A stretch of 5,436 bases of DNA from Melaminivora alkalimesophila (GCF_000282995.1 NZ_ALEE01000518.1:1-5436), one strand, 5' to 3'. Positions 1-5,436 are shown, numbered from the stretch's first letter. Notes: generated from the letters alone by a model not told the origin. Program-made: numbers and translations.

Positions 1-347
1 GGCTGCTGGCGGACGCGCCGGCCACCGCCGACCCGGGACGCCGCGAGGTCCTGGCCACCGTCGCGTGGCTGGACGACGAGCCGCTCGTGGCCGGGCGCAT
101 CTACTGGGCGCTGCATGGCCACCGCTGGGTCAAGGCGCGCGTGCGCCGCGTGGTCCACCGGCTCGACATCCAGACCCTGGCGCAGGAGGAAGCCCAGGCG
201 CTGGCCCCCAACGCCATCGGCCGGGTCGAACTGTTGCTGCAGGAGCCGATTCCCGCGACCGCCTTCGACGTGGCGCGCGTGCCCGGCTCGTTGATTCTCG
301 TGGACACGGCCAGCCACCGCACCGCCGGCGCGGCACTGCTGCACTGA
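1..347 (+). CDS. cysN: Sulfate adenylyltransferase subunit 1 (CysN), C-terminal part
   Basis: This is the 3' end of a gene that begins before the window; the first complete codon is at base 3 and the stop is TGA at 345-347, leaving 114 residues. CysN is the GTPase subunit of ATP sulfurylase. With CysD it makes adenosine 5'-phosphosulfate from sulfate and ATP in the cytoplasm, the first step of assimilatory sulfate reduction. The fragment matches the beta-barrel domain after the GTPase domain: an [15 protein letters not shown] stretch, then [13 protein letters not shown], then [14 protein letters not shown], and finally a GSLILVD segment followed by the threonine/glycine-rich end typical of the family. 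The GTP-binding motifs lie upstream and are not visible. The protein stops right after this domain, so it is not a CysNC fusion with APS kinase. Identification rests on recalled family consensus; an EF-Tu-like relative is much less likely. Confidence 0.88.
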   Translation, partial: LLADAPATADPGRREVLATVAWLDDEPLVAGRIYWALHGHRWVKARVRRVVHRLDIQTLAQEEAQALAPNAIGRVELLLQEPIPATAFDVARVPGSLILVDTASHRTAGAALLH

Positions 348-391
348 GGAACCCAGACGCGCTCCGCCCGCGCAGAAGCCATGCTGTTCTT

Positions 392-430
392 GCCGGCGCT
401 CCGGCCGGCGGCGGGCTGCAAGCGTGCAGC
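392..430 (+). repeat. Two small GC-rich inverted repeats between cysN and fdxA
   Basis: Two stem-loops lie in tandem. The first has arms GCCGG (392-396) and CCGGC (401-405) with a 4-base loop, and is followed by a second GCCGGC copy at 404-409. The second has perfect arms GCTGCA (415-420) and TGCAGC (425-430) with loop AGCG. No T-run follows either hairpin, so a classical rho-independent terminator for cysN is not supported. They could slow or protect transcript ends, or the second could be a protein-binding site just upstream of the candidate promoter element. In DNA this GC-rich, short stems also arise by chance. Confidence 0.4.
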
Positions 431-434
431 GGCC

Positions 435-440
435 TAAAAT
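435..440 (+). promoter_or_regulatory. Possible -10 element (TAAAAT) of the fdxA promoter
   Basis: TAAAAT at 435-440 is an isolated AT-rich hexamer in GC-rich surroundings, 47 bases before the ferredoxin start, and resembles a sigma-70 -10 box. No good -35 hexamer is present at the expected distance; that position (about 412-417) lies at the edge of the second hairpin. The element would let the ferredoxin and its reductase be transcribed independently of cysN. This is inference from composition and position only. Confidence 0.3.
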
Positions 441-451
441 TACGGGCAATC

Positions 452-469
452 CCGGATACCCCGGATACC
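452..469 (+). repeat. Tandem 9-bp direct repeat CCGGATACC
   Basis: CCGGATACC occurs twice back to back at 452-460 and 461-469, in the presumed 5' leader of fdxA, 18 bases before the start codon. Such a short duplication could be a replication-slippage product or a pair of regulator half-sites. No function can be assigned from this copy alone. Confidence 0.6.
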
Positions 470-487
470 ACCAGCTACAAAATTCCC

Positions 488-814
488 ATGACTCACGTCG
501 TCACCGAGAACTGCATCAAGTGCAAATACACCGATTGCGTGGACGTCTGCCCCGTGGATTGCTTCCGCGAAGGCCCGAACTTCCTCGTGATCGACCCGGA
601 CGAATGCATCGACTGCGCGGTGTGCATTCCCGAGTGCCCGGCCAATGCCATCTTCGCCGAGGAAGACCTGCCGGCCGATCAGCTGGCCTTCATCAAGATC
701 AACGCCGAGCTGTCGCCGAAGTTCAAGAGCATCACGAAGCGCAAGGGCGCGTTGCCGGATGCCGACGAATGGAACGGCAAGGAAGGCAAGCTCCAGTACC
801 TGGAAAAGTGGTGA
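488..814 (+). CDS. fdxA: 7Fe ferredoxin FdxA ([3Fe-4S] and [4Fe-4S])
   Basis: A 108-residue soluble ferredoxin that carries low-potential electrons in the cytoplasm. All cluster ligands of the Azotobacter-type seven-iron ferredoxins are present at the expected spacing. Cys9, Cys17 and Cys50 fit the [3Fe-4S] cluster. Cys21, Cys40, Cys43 and Cys46 fit the [4Fe-4S] cluster. Cys12 and Cys25 match the two extra, non-ligand cysteines of that family. The conserved acidic tail after residue 52 (AEEDLPADQ, then the [11 protein letters not shown] segment) and the length near 107-112 residues also fit. The ATG at 488 is chosen because homologues begin shortly before the first cysteine; upstream codons in the same frame are out-of-frame cysN sequence. 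No strong Shine-Dalgarno sequence precedes it. The stop codon overlaps the start of the downstream reductase gene, which points to a ferredoxin/reductase electron-transfer pair. Confidence 0.95.
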   Translation: MTHVVTENCIKCKYTDCVDVCPVDCFREGPNFLVIDPDECIDCAVCIPECPANAIFAEEDLPADQLAFIKINAELSPKFKSITKRKGALPDADEWNGKEGKLQYLEKW

Positions 815-1902
815 CGGGCGGATCCACCCCGACCGGTGCGGCCCATGCGCCGCAAGCCGTGGCGGTCGATGCGGTGGTCATCGGCGCCGGCCCGGTCGGG
901 CTGTTCCAGGTCTTCCAGCTCGGCCTGCATGGCCTGCAGGCCCATGTGATCGATGCCTTGCCGTACATCGGGGGCCAGTGCGCCGAACTGTACGGCGACA
1001 AGCCCATCTACGACATCCCTGGCATCCGGGTGTGCACCGGCAACGAACTGGTGCAGCGCCTGCACGCACAGATCACGCCCTTCGCCCCCACCTTTCACCT
1101 GGGTCAACAGGCGGACATGCTGCAGGTGCTGCCGGAGGGCGGCTTCCTGATCGGCACGGCGCGCGGCACGCAGCTGAAAGCACGCACCGTGTTCATCGCC
1201 AGCGGCGTGGGTGCCTTCATGCCGCGCACGCTCAAGCTGCCCGGCCTGCAAGCGCATGAGGGCAGGCAGGTTCTCTACCACTGGGACGGCGCGACCCGTC
1301 TGGCCGGCCAGCAGGTCGTGGTGCACGGTGGCGGTGCACCCGCCGTGGAACTCGCCATTGCCCTGGCCACCGCACCCGAGGCACTGCGCCCCGCGCGCGT
1401 CACGCTGCAGCACCGGCGCGATGTGTTCGATGCCACGCCGGCCGTGCTCGATGAACTGCAAGCCCTGCGCGCCGCCGGGCGCATCGCGGTCGCCATCGGC
1501 ATGGCCAGTGCCACCGTGGAAGACGCCGGCCGCCTGACCGGGCTGGAGTTGACCACCCCTGAAGGCGCCACCCTGCGCCTGCCGCTGGACGCGCTGCTGG
1601 TGCGCCTGGGTCTGGTGCCGCGCCTGGGGCCGATCGCCGACTGGGGCCTGCAACTGGAGCGCAAGCAACTGGTGGTGGACACGGCAACCTTTTCCACCAA
1701 CGTGCCCGGCATCCACGCCGTGGGCGACGCCGTCACCTACCCCGGCAAGCGCAAGCTGATCCTGAGCGGCTTCCACGAGGCAGCGCTGGCGGCCTTCGGC
1801 GCTGCGGAGTGGCTGGCCGGGCGCAAATTGCCGCTGGAGTACACGACCAGCAGCGAGCGGCTGCATGGGTTGCTGGGCGTGGGCTCAGCGGCCCAGGCTT
1901 GA
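811..1902 (+). CDS. Ferredoxin--NADP(+) reductase, type 2 (thioredoxin reductase-like fold)
   Basis: A 363-residue flavoprotein expected to move electrons between NADPH and ferredoxin using FAD. The N-terminal Rossmann motif is VVIGAGPVG (residues 22-30). The [10 protein letters not shown] and DKPIYDIPG segments (52-71) are hallmarks of FNR type 2. A second nucleotide-binding region, [12 protein letters not shown], lies at 169-180, and the C-terminal FAD motif with GDA at 305-307 is followed by [18 protein letters not shown]. There is no redox CxxC pair in the NADPH domain, so it is not a thioredoxin reductase. The second Rossmann motif lacks the aspartate-serine that usually follows GGG in relatives. 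The start is taken as GTG at 811, overlapping the fdxA stop by four bases, with a weak GGAAAA nearby. A GTG at 859 is an alternative that would remove 16 poorly conserved residues. The overlap implies translational coupling with fdxA. Neighbouring cysN suggests sulfite reduction as one electron sink. Confidence 0.88.
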   Translation: MTGGSTPTGAAHAPQAVAVDAVVIGAGPVGLFQVFQLGLHGLQAHVIDALPYIGGQCAELYGDKPIYDIPGIRVCTGNELVQRLHAQITPFAPTFHLGQQADMLQVLPEGGFLIGTARGTQLKARTVFIASGVGAFMPRTLKLPGLQAHEGRQVLYHWDGATRLAGQQVVVHGGGAPAVELAIALATAPEALRPARVTLQHRRDVFDATPAVLDELQALRAAGRIAVAIGMASATVEDAGRLTGLELTTPEGATLRLPLDALLVRLGLVPRLGPIADWGLQLERKQLVVDTATFSTNVPGIHAVGDAVTYPGKRKLILSGFHEAALAAFGAAEWLAGRKLPLEYTTSSERLHGLLGVGSAAQA

Positions 1903-1980
1903 GCCTCTCCTGCAGCAGCATCGTTCACATCCCGAGCCCCCAGCCGGTCCGGCAGTGCCCGCTGTTTGCGAGCTCCTCTT
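1903..1980. other. Convergent intergenic region between reductase gene and vapC
   Basis: This 78-base gap separates two convergent genes. A perfect short palindrome, AGGCTTGAGCCT (1895-1906), spans the reductase stop codon and could form only a 4-5 bp stem. No T-rich run follows on either strand. I see no convincing terminator, promoter or small gene here. The gap marks the switch from metabolic genes on the plus strand to toxin-antitoxin and VIT-VWA genes on the minus strand. Confidence 0.5.
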
Positions 1981-2358
1981 TCAGGGCTGAATGGCTGAGA
2001 AGGCCACCTGAAAGCGCTCTGCCATCGCGCCCAGTTGCCGGTCGAGCGTCCACAACCTGGCCCCTGGGGTGATCAAGGCGGACGCCAGCAGCGACAGATC
2101 GACCAGCCCGCAGCCCAGCCCGAACAGGCGCTCGCGCTCGATGAATGCCAGCACCTGGTCCAGGCTGGCGACCGCTGCCGGCTGCAGACGCTTGAGATGT
2201 GCCAGCGTTTGCGTGCGCGACGGCGGCGTGCCACAAGCCAGTTCACCCAGGACCAGGGGATGCACCAGCACTGCGTCCATGAGCAGCAACTCGACCAGTG
2301 GTGCGTTGCGCTCGCGAAAGTGGGCTACCCAGACCGAGGTGTCCACCAGAACACGCAT
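1981..2358 (-). CDS. vapC: VapC-type PIN-domain ribonuclease toxin
   Basis: A 125-residue PIN-domain protein, the usual VapC length, expected to be a Mg2+-dependent endoribonuclease that arrests translation when its antitoxin is lost. The N-terminus is the classic VLVDTSVW stretch. The four acidic residues that build a PIN active site are visible: Asp6, Glu39 (in VLGELACG), Asp87 (in LVDLSLLASA) and Asp106 (in LWTLDRQL). No truncation or frameshift is seen. The ATG at 2358 is chosen because it overlaps the last base of the vapB TGA, giving translational coupling. A GTG one codon upstream (2361) is possible and would add one residue. No clear Shine-Dalgarno site precedes it, consistent with coupling. 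It is the second gene of a vapBC operon. The target RNA cannot be read from the sequence. Confidence 0.93.
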   Translation of the reverse strand: MRVLVDTSVWVAHFRERNAPLVELLLMDAVLVHPLVLGELACGTPPSRTQTLAHLKRLQPAAVASLDQVLAFIERERLFGLGCGLVDLSLLASALITPGARLWTLDRQLGAMAERFQVAFSAIQP

Positions 2359-2564
2359 CACTGGTGACCCGGCTCGGCAGCGCGGCGCGGAATGTCCGGC
2401 ATCTGCGGCGCCTGTCCGCCCAGCGCGGCCAGCCGCTTGGCGGACTGCACGCGCACGAAGGTGCGCACCGCTTCACGCAGCAGATCGGCTTTGTCGGTTC
2501 CCGGATCTGCCAGGGCCAGCGCTTCTTCGTAGAGAGCATCGTCGAGGGTCAGGGTAGTTCTCAT
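2358..2564 (-). CDS. vapB: VapB-type ribbon-helix-helix antitoxin
   Basis: A 68-residue antitoxin. It begins MRTTLTLDDALYEEALALA, the typical start of the VapB antitoxin family (Pfam VapB_antitoxin), in which residues 2-7 form the DNA-binding ribbon and the following helices complete a ribbon-helix-helix fold. The KADLLREAVRTFVRVQ helix (about 25-40) and the SAKRLAALGGQAP stretch (41-53) also fit, the latter usually reaching into the VapC active site. VapB neutralises VapC by direct binding, and the complex represses its own promoter. The ATG at 2564 is preceded by GGAG with an 8-base spacer; starting further upstream would include non-conserved residues and the operator. The stop codon shares one base with the vapC start. 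A palindromic operator lies 25-44 bases upstream. Confidence 0.92.
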   Translation of the reverse strand: MRTTLTLDDALYEEALALADPGTDKADLLREAVRTFVRVQSAKRLAALGGQAPQMPDIPRRAAEPGHQ

Positions 2565-2572
2565 GGCAGGGG

Positions 2573-2576
2573 CTCC
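2573..2576 (-). promoter_or_regulatory. Ribosome binding site of vapB
   Basis: The minus strand reads GGAG here, followed by an 8-base spacer to the ATG at 2564. This site supports the short 68-residue VapB over longer upstream starts. Confidence 0.6.
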
Positions 2577-2588
2577 ACACATCTTTCC

Positions 2589-2620
2589 GTGATGCGATAT
2601 TGCATCACATCGCGCATCAC
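2589..2620 (-). promoter_or_regulatory. Palindromic operator of the vapBC operon with an extra half-site
   Basis: A 20-bp inverted repeat at 2589-2608 has perfect 7-bp arms, GTGATGC (2589-2595) and GCATCAC (2602-2608), around GATATT, which itself contains ATAT at the centre, so only one base pair breaks full symmetry. A third copy of the half-site, GCATCAC, lies at 2614-2620, 12 bases from the second arm. It sits just upstream of the vapB ribosome binding site, where VapBC complexes usually bind to repress their own transcription. The AT-rich centre reads CAATAT on the minus strand and may double as the -10 box; no clear -35 hexamer was found. Operator function is inferred from symmetry, position and known VapBC behaviour. 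Confidence 0.7.
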
Positions 2621-2798
2621 GCTTGCGCCGCGATGCGCTGCACGCCTGCCCTCGAAGCCATCCCGCCACGCTGCATCGCTGGCGTGCCCGGCTGCCACCA
2701 CGCCGTACGCCTGTCGGGGGAGGAGGGGTTTTGCAGTGGTTTTTTCATATCCCCATCGTCGCGTAGAAGATGGGCAACTATGGAAATCAACCTTCCCT
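2621..2798. other. Intergenic stretch between the VIT-VWA gene and vapBC
   Basis: Both flanking genes are on the minus strand. A 6-bp inverted repeat, CCCATC (2752-2757) and GATGGG (2769-2774), has an 11-base loop. On the minus strand it is followed by an A-run rather than a T-run, so it does not look like an intrinsic terminator for the VIT-VWA gene. A 43-codon minus-strand reading frame beginning ATGAAAAAA at 2748 and ending at 2617 is possible, but it lacks a well-placed ribosome binding site and recognisable sequence, and I do not call it a gene. Nothing else is supported here. Confidence 0.5.
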
Positions 2799-5195
2799 TC
2801 AATCATCATCCAACCTCTCTTCCAAAGTCCACACGCTTTCTGGCCACTCCTGAGGGGTGGTTCTTTCAAGAGCGCCCAGGAAGAACTCTCTGACTTTCTC
2901 TCGGTCCTGGGTTGGAGACGAGCGCCGGGATGGTTTTCGCGAGGCCTGCCATGCGCCCCCATCGATGGCTGCCAGAAAACCCATCACGACTGCAGATTCG
3001 GGCATGCCCGCGTCCACACGATTTTTGAACAGCAGCTCCAACCACTCCACGACCGGCGCGCCCAGGCCGATGTCGCGCAATTCCTCATACGTCGCGGGCC
3101 ACTCTGATTCAGGATTGATACGCAACCATTCCTGCAAGCCCAGCGGCGTCAGCCCGGTATAGAACTCGCTGCGAGTCCAGTAACGGGGGTCGTTGCGATC
3201 AATCCGAGGCTTGGCCGGCTTGGCTGGCACGAGGGGAGCATCGTCGTTCAAGTCATCCAGAAAGGACCGCAATCTATCGCTTCTCGCGGAACCTATGGAG
3301 CGAAACGCCCTGGCCTCGATCTGCCTGATCGGAGAGCGCCTCTGCAGTGCGGGCACCCCTCCTGCCCATATGTCCGCCCGCATTCTGCTGAGGCTCACCG
3401 ATCCCGCCCCGCCCCAGCCCGCCGCCAGCATCGGGCGCTCCTGATGCAGCCGGGGCATCTGCCCGGCCTTGTCGGCAGCGGCGCGCTCATGTAGCAGCAG
3501 GAAATTGGTCTCATCGCTCACCAGCTGGTAGTCCACCGCCAGACGCACGCCCTCGTCCTGGGCGTCAGCGTGCGCATCGTCCGGCGTGAGGGCAGCGAGC
3601 CGCGCAGCCGCAGCGACCCGCGCCAGGGTGGGCGCTGCGCTCACCCTGGCGTCGAGTGCCGCCCGGCCCAGCTCCTGCTCGGGCGCTACCGACCCGGCGC
3701 GCCCGAGCAGCCGGACAACCCCCTGGGGCACCTGGGCGAAGCCGGCAAAGACATTGACGGTGTCGCCATCGAACACCGCAGACGGCAGCGCAGAGGCCCA
3801 CAGGGGCTGCACCTGGCCAGGCCACTCCAGGCGCAAATCCTCCAGGTCCGGCGAGCGCAGGCGGGCAAACATGCGCAGCACGGCAGGCTCGACCGCCTCG
3901 CCAGGCGCGACGAAATCGCAGGCCCCGCCTGTCGCAGCGGCCAGGCGCTGCAAGTGCGACTGCACCACGCTGCTGCCGATGCCGACCACGAAGACCCGAT
4001 GGCCGGAGCCACGGGCCGCAGCGATGACGGCATCGACGCTGCCAATCTGGCCGTCCGTCACCAACAGGACGTCGCTGCGAACGCTGTGCGCCAGTTGCAG
4101 GGTGGACTCCAGGGCCGCCTGCATGTCAGTGCCGCCCAGGTCGGCCTCCAGCGTGCCGACCCAGCGCTGCGCCGCCAGCCGGGTGGCATCACTGACTTTC
4201 CACAGACCCCGCGCCCGGTGCTCGACCGAGCTGCCAAAGCGCGACAGCGAGAAACGGTCGGCCCCGCGCAGCTGCAACACGACGGCCTGCAAGGCGCGCC
4301 GGGCCGCCCCGATGCTGTCGCCGCCCATGGAGCCCGAGCAGTCCACCAAGATCTTCACTGTCACATCCAGCGGTGCCTGATCGGCTAGGCGCGGGCAAAA
4401 GCTGGCCAGCACGGTGGCCTGCCCAGGCTGGGCATAGTCCGCCCCCGCCAGCGCCAGACTGGAATGCGCCAATTGATCGAGCACCAGCACGAAGTCCCGA
4501 TCCAGCCAGGCCTGCCGGGCCAGGGCGACGCGCAGCACAGCGCCTCCATCAATACCTTCATCAGCGCCCTGACCTTCGCTTTCGGCACTGACAACGCTGA
4601 TGGCATGGCTGGGCGAGGCGACACGGGCGCGGGCCAGGCTGCCGTGCAGCGTCAACTCCAGCTCCAGCCCATGCTCTGCCGTCAAGCTGGAAGCCATGCG
4701 CTGATGCTGGGGCACCGGGCTGGCGTGGGCACCGTCCTCGTAGCGCGGCGCAATCGTCGTCGGGATGAGCAGGCGCAGCGCCCCCTGCTCGAATGGCAGG
4801 ACCTGGGCGTAGCGCAGGGTGATGGTGCAGCGCTCGCGCGGCGCGAGATTGCCCAAGTTCAGGCAATAGCTGTCGTCATGGTTTTTCTCCAGCATGATGG
4901 CCGCGTCGCCCTGGGACAGGGCCTCCTCATAGTCTGCCTCGGCCTGGGCCCGTGCAACCACGGCACCCGTCAGGCGCTTGCCGCCCAGCTCCACCTCAAT
5001 CCCCAGCAGCACGGCACCCCAGGGCAGTGGAAAGCGGTACACCACCTCCAGATGTTCATCACCCGGATTGACAAAGCGCTGCTCGACACGGGCGGCAAAC
5101 AGCAGGCCGCGCAACTCGCCCGTGAGCCGGGCCCCCAGCAGGGTCACGGCCTGGCCATCGACAGATTCCAGACACGCATGGTCGTGCAGGCTCAT
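2799..5195 (-). CDS. VIT and von Willebrand factor A domain protein with unassigned C-terminal region
   Basis: A 798-residue protein. A VIT domain covers roughly residues 5-135: YRFPLPWGAVLLGIEVELGG (53-72), then the ADYEEALSQGDAAIMLEKN stretch (87-105) and the LGNLAPRERCTITLRYAQ stretch (114-131). A VWA domain follows at about 277-445 with an intact metal-ion-dependent adhesion site: Asp285, Ser287 and Ser289 (DCSGS), Thr356 (GGTD) and Asp381 (TDG). The VDYQLVSDETNFLLLHE segment (554-570) is the usual end of bacterial VIT-VWA proteins. Residues about 575-665 look like a linker, and about 668-798 form a charged, probably helical region I cannot assign. No signal peptide, membrane segment or sorting signal is seen, so it should be cytoplasmic. 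MIDAS-containing VWA domains generally scaffold metal-dependent protein complexes; the specific role is unknown. The ATG at 5195 is chosen for its 6-base spacing to GAGGAG; GTG at 5198 is closer than usual. It overlaps the upstream gene by one base. Confidence 0.88.
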   Translation of the reverse strand: MSLHDHACLESVDGQAVTLLGARLTGELRGLLFAARVEQRFVNPGDEHLEVVYRFPLPWGAVLLGIEVELGGKRLTGAVVARAQAEADYEEALSQGDAAIMLEKNHDDSYCLNLGNLAPRERCTITLRYAQVLPFEQGALRLLIPTTIAPRYEDGAHASPVPQHQRMASSLTAEHGLELELTLHGSLARARVASPSHAISVVSAESEGQGADEGIDGGAVLRVALARQAWLDRDFVLVLDQLAHSSLALAGADYAQPGQATVLASFCPRLADQAPLDVTVKILVDCSGSMGGDSIGAARRALQAVVLQLRGADRFSLSRFGSSVEHRARGLWKVSDATRLAAQRWVGTLEADLGGTDMQAALESTLQLAHSVRSDVLLVTDGQIGSVDAVIAAARGSGHRVFVVGIGSSVVQSHLQRLAAATGGACDFVAPGEAVEPAVLRMFARLRSPDLEDLRLEWPGQVQPLWASALPSAVFDGDTVNVFAGFAQVPQGVVRLLGRAGSVAPEQELGRAALDARVSAAPTLARVAAAARLAALTPDDAHADAQDEGVRLAVDYQLVSDETNFLLLHERAAADKAGQMPRLHQERPMLAAGWGGAGSVSLSRMRADIWAGGVPALQRRSPIRQIEARAFRSIGSARSDRLRSFLDDLNDDAPLVPAKPAKPRIDRNDPRYWTRSEFYTGLTPLGLQEWLRINPESEWPATYEELRDIGLGAPVVEWLELLFKNRVDAGMPESAVVMGFLAAIDGGAWQASRKPSRRSSPTQDREKVREFFLGALERTTPQEWPESVWTLEERLDDD

Positions 5196-5436
5196 CACTT
5201 GCTCCTCTCGGAAGGTGGGGTGGGCGGGGGGGGATGGGCCGGCTCGGCCTCCTGGGTGATTTGCTGATAGGCCGCCATCACGCCCTGGATGAAGCGGCGC
5301 GCCTGCTGTGGCGACAGGCCGGCGCGGCCCGGCTCGATGACGACTTCGACGCCATCTGCCACCAGCAGGTGGCTGCGCACCTCGACCGAGCCGACGGCGC
5401 GCGTCCTGGGCACTGGCGGCGGGGCAGCGCCGTGCA
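5195..5436 (-). CDS. C-terminal end of an unidentified protein, first gene of the VIT-VWA operon (partial)
   Basis: The frame is open to the window edge and supplies the last 79 residues of a protein that starts outside; the first complete codon is at 5434 and the stop TGA at 5197-5195. A GTG at 5413 could start a 72-residue protein, but the frame stays open upstream and no good ribosome binding site is seen, so a longer gene is likelier. The visible part has a beta-rich stretch (VEVRSHLLVADGVEVVIEPG), an amphipathic helix (LSPQQARRFIQGVMAAYQQI) and a disordered proline-rich tail (AHPPPPTPPSERSK). I do not recognise the family; a resemblance to the tail of some small helix-turn-helix regulators is only an impression. 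It overlaps the VIT-VWA start by one base (TGATG), so the two are probably co-translated and functionally linked. Confidence 0.65.
   Translation of the reverse strand, partial: HGAAPPPVPRTRAVGSVEVRSHLLVADGVEVVIEPGRAGLSPQQARRFIQGVMAAYQQITQEAEPAHPPPPTPPSERSK
5202..5207 (-). promoter_or_regulatory. Ribosome binding site of the VIT-VWA gene
   Basis: The minus strand reads GAGGAG here, inside the last codons of the upstream gene. The spacer is 6 bases to the ATG at 5195 but only 3 to the GTG at 5198, which favours the ATG as start. Confidence 0.65.
5226..5233 (-). repeat. Homopolymer of eight C (minus strand) in coding sequence
   Basis: Eight consecutive G on the plus strand, read as C on the coding strand, encode part of a proline-rich tail 13 codons or fewer before the stop of the upstream partial gene. 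The VIT-VWA reading frame has no stop between this tract and its start, so gaining one C would join the two proteins. Homopolymers of this length are prone to replication slippage and to sequencing error. Confidence 0.85.

Noticed and set aside
65..487. Extension of the ferredoxin frame upstream to base 65
   Set aside because: The extra residues are out-of-frame cysN sequence; 7Fe ferredoxins start a few residues before the first cysteine, as the ATG at 488 does.
679..1866. Long minus-strand open frame (395 codons) opposite fdxA and the ferredoxin reductase
   Set aside because: It lies antisense to two clearly recognised genes, is rich in Gln, His, Ala and Gly with no family resemblance, and is explained by the low stop-codon frequency of GC-rich DNA.
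2617..2748. Small 43-codon minus-strand frame starting ATGAAAAAA
   Set aside because: There is no well-spaced ribosome binding site, no recognisable sequence, and its end overlaps the vapBC operator; the start-like run of A is the only positive sign.
2752..2774. CCCATC...GATGGG inverted repeat as terminator of the VIT-VWA gene
   Set aside because: The loop is long (11 bases), the stem only 6 bp, and on the minus strand it is followed by A, not T, so it does not fit an intrinsic terminator.
2035..3107. Plus-strand open frames (110-269 codons) across vapC, vapB and the end of the VIT-VWA gene
   Set aside because: They run through a toxin-antitoxin operon and its operator in antisense without any recognisable domain; the minus-strand genes account for the region.
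3570..5267. Plus-strand open frames (about 264-272 codons) opposite the VIT-VWA gene
   Set aside because: They are antisense to intact VIT and VWA domains, have the Arg/Ala/Gln-rich composition of shadow frames, and show no motif or ribosome binding site.
1981..5436. Mobile element or genomic island carrying vapBC and the VIT-VWA operon
   Set aside because: No integrase, transposase, tRNA end, target-site duplication or long terminal repeat is visible. The composition shift is limited to the VIT-VWA C-terminus and is not enough to claim an island.

Overview
The window is very GC-rich, with strong third-position GC bias and long spurious open frames opposite the real genes. Together with the gene order cysN, 7Fe ferredoxin, type-2 ferredoxin-NADP reductase, this suggests a betaproteobacterium of the order Burkholderiales, probably Comamonadaceae-like. 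That placement is an inference from family knowledge; no database was searched.

Bases 1-1902 (plus strand) are housekeeping sulfur and redox metabolism. They hold the 3' end of cysN (GTPase subunit of ATP sulfurylase), a short intergenic region with small hairpins and a possible promoter, the [3Fe-4S][4Fe-4S] ferredoxin FdxA, and a thioredoxin-reductase-fold ferredoxin-NADP(+) reductase whose GTG start overlaps the ferredoxin stop codon. Ferredoxin and reductase form an NADPH-to-ferredoxin electron relay. Next to sulfate assimilation, the obvious acceptor is sulfite reductase, but that gene is not in the window.

Bases 1981-2620 (minus strand, convergent with the reductase gene) hold a compact type II toxin-antitoxin operon: vapB (ribbon-helix-helix antitoxin) and vapC (PIN-domain ribonuclease) overlap by one base. 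Upstream lies a near-perfect 20-bp palindrome plus an extra half-site, the likely autoregulatory operator.

Bases 2799-5436 (minus strand) hold a 798-residue VIT + von Willebrand A protein with a complete MIDAS metal site and a C-terminal region I cannot assign. It is preceded, with a one-base overlap, by the 3' end of another gene that runs off the window. The C-terminal region is clearly less GC-rich than the VIT/VWA core. An 8-base C tract near the end of the upstream gene lies in a position where a single-base gain would fuse the two proteins.

No rRNA, tRNA, CRISPR array, insertion sequence, integrase or convincing rho-independent terminator was seen. The most interesting part is the VIT-VWA operon; whether it is part of a described system cannot be decided because its upstream partner is cut off.
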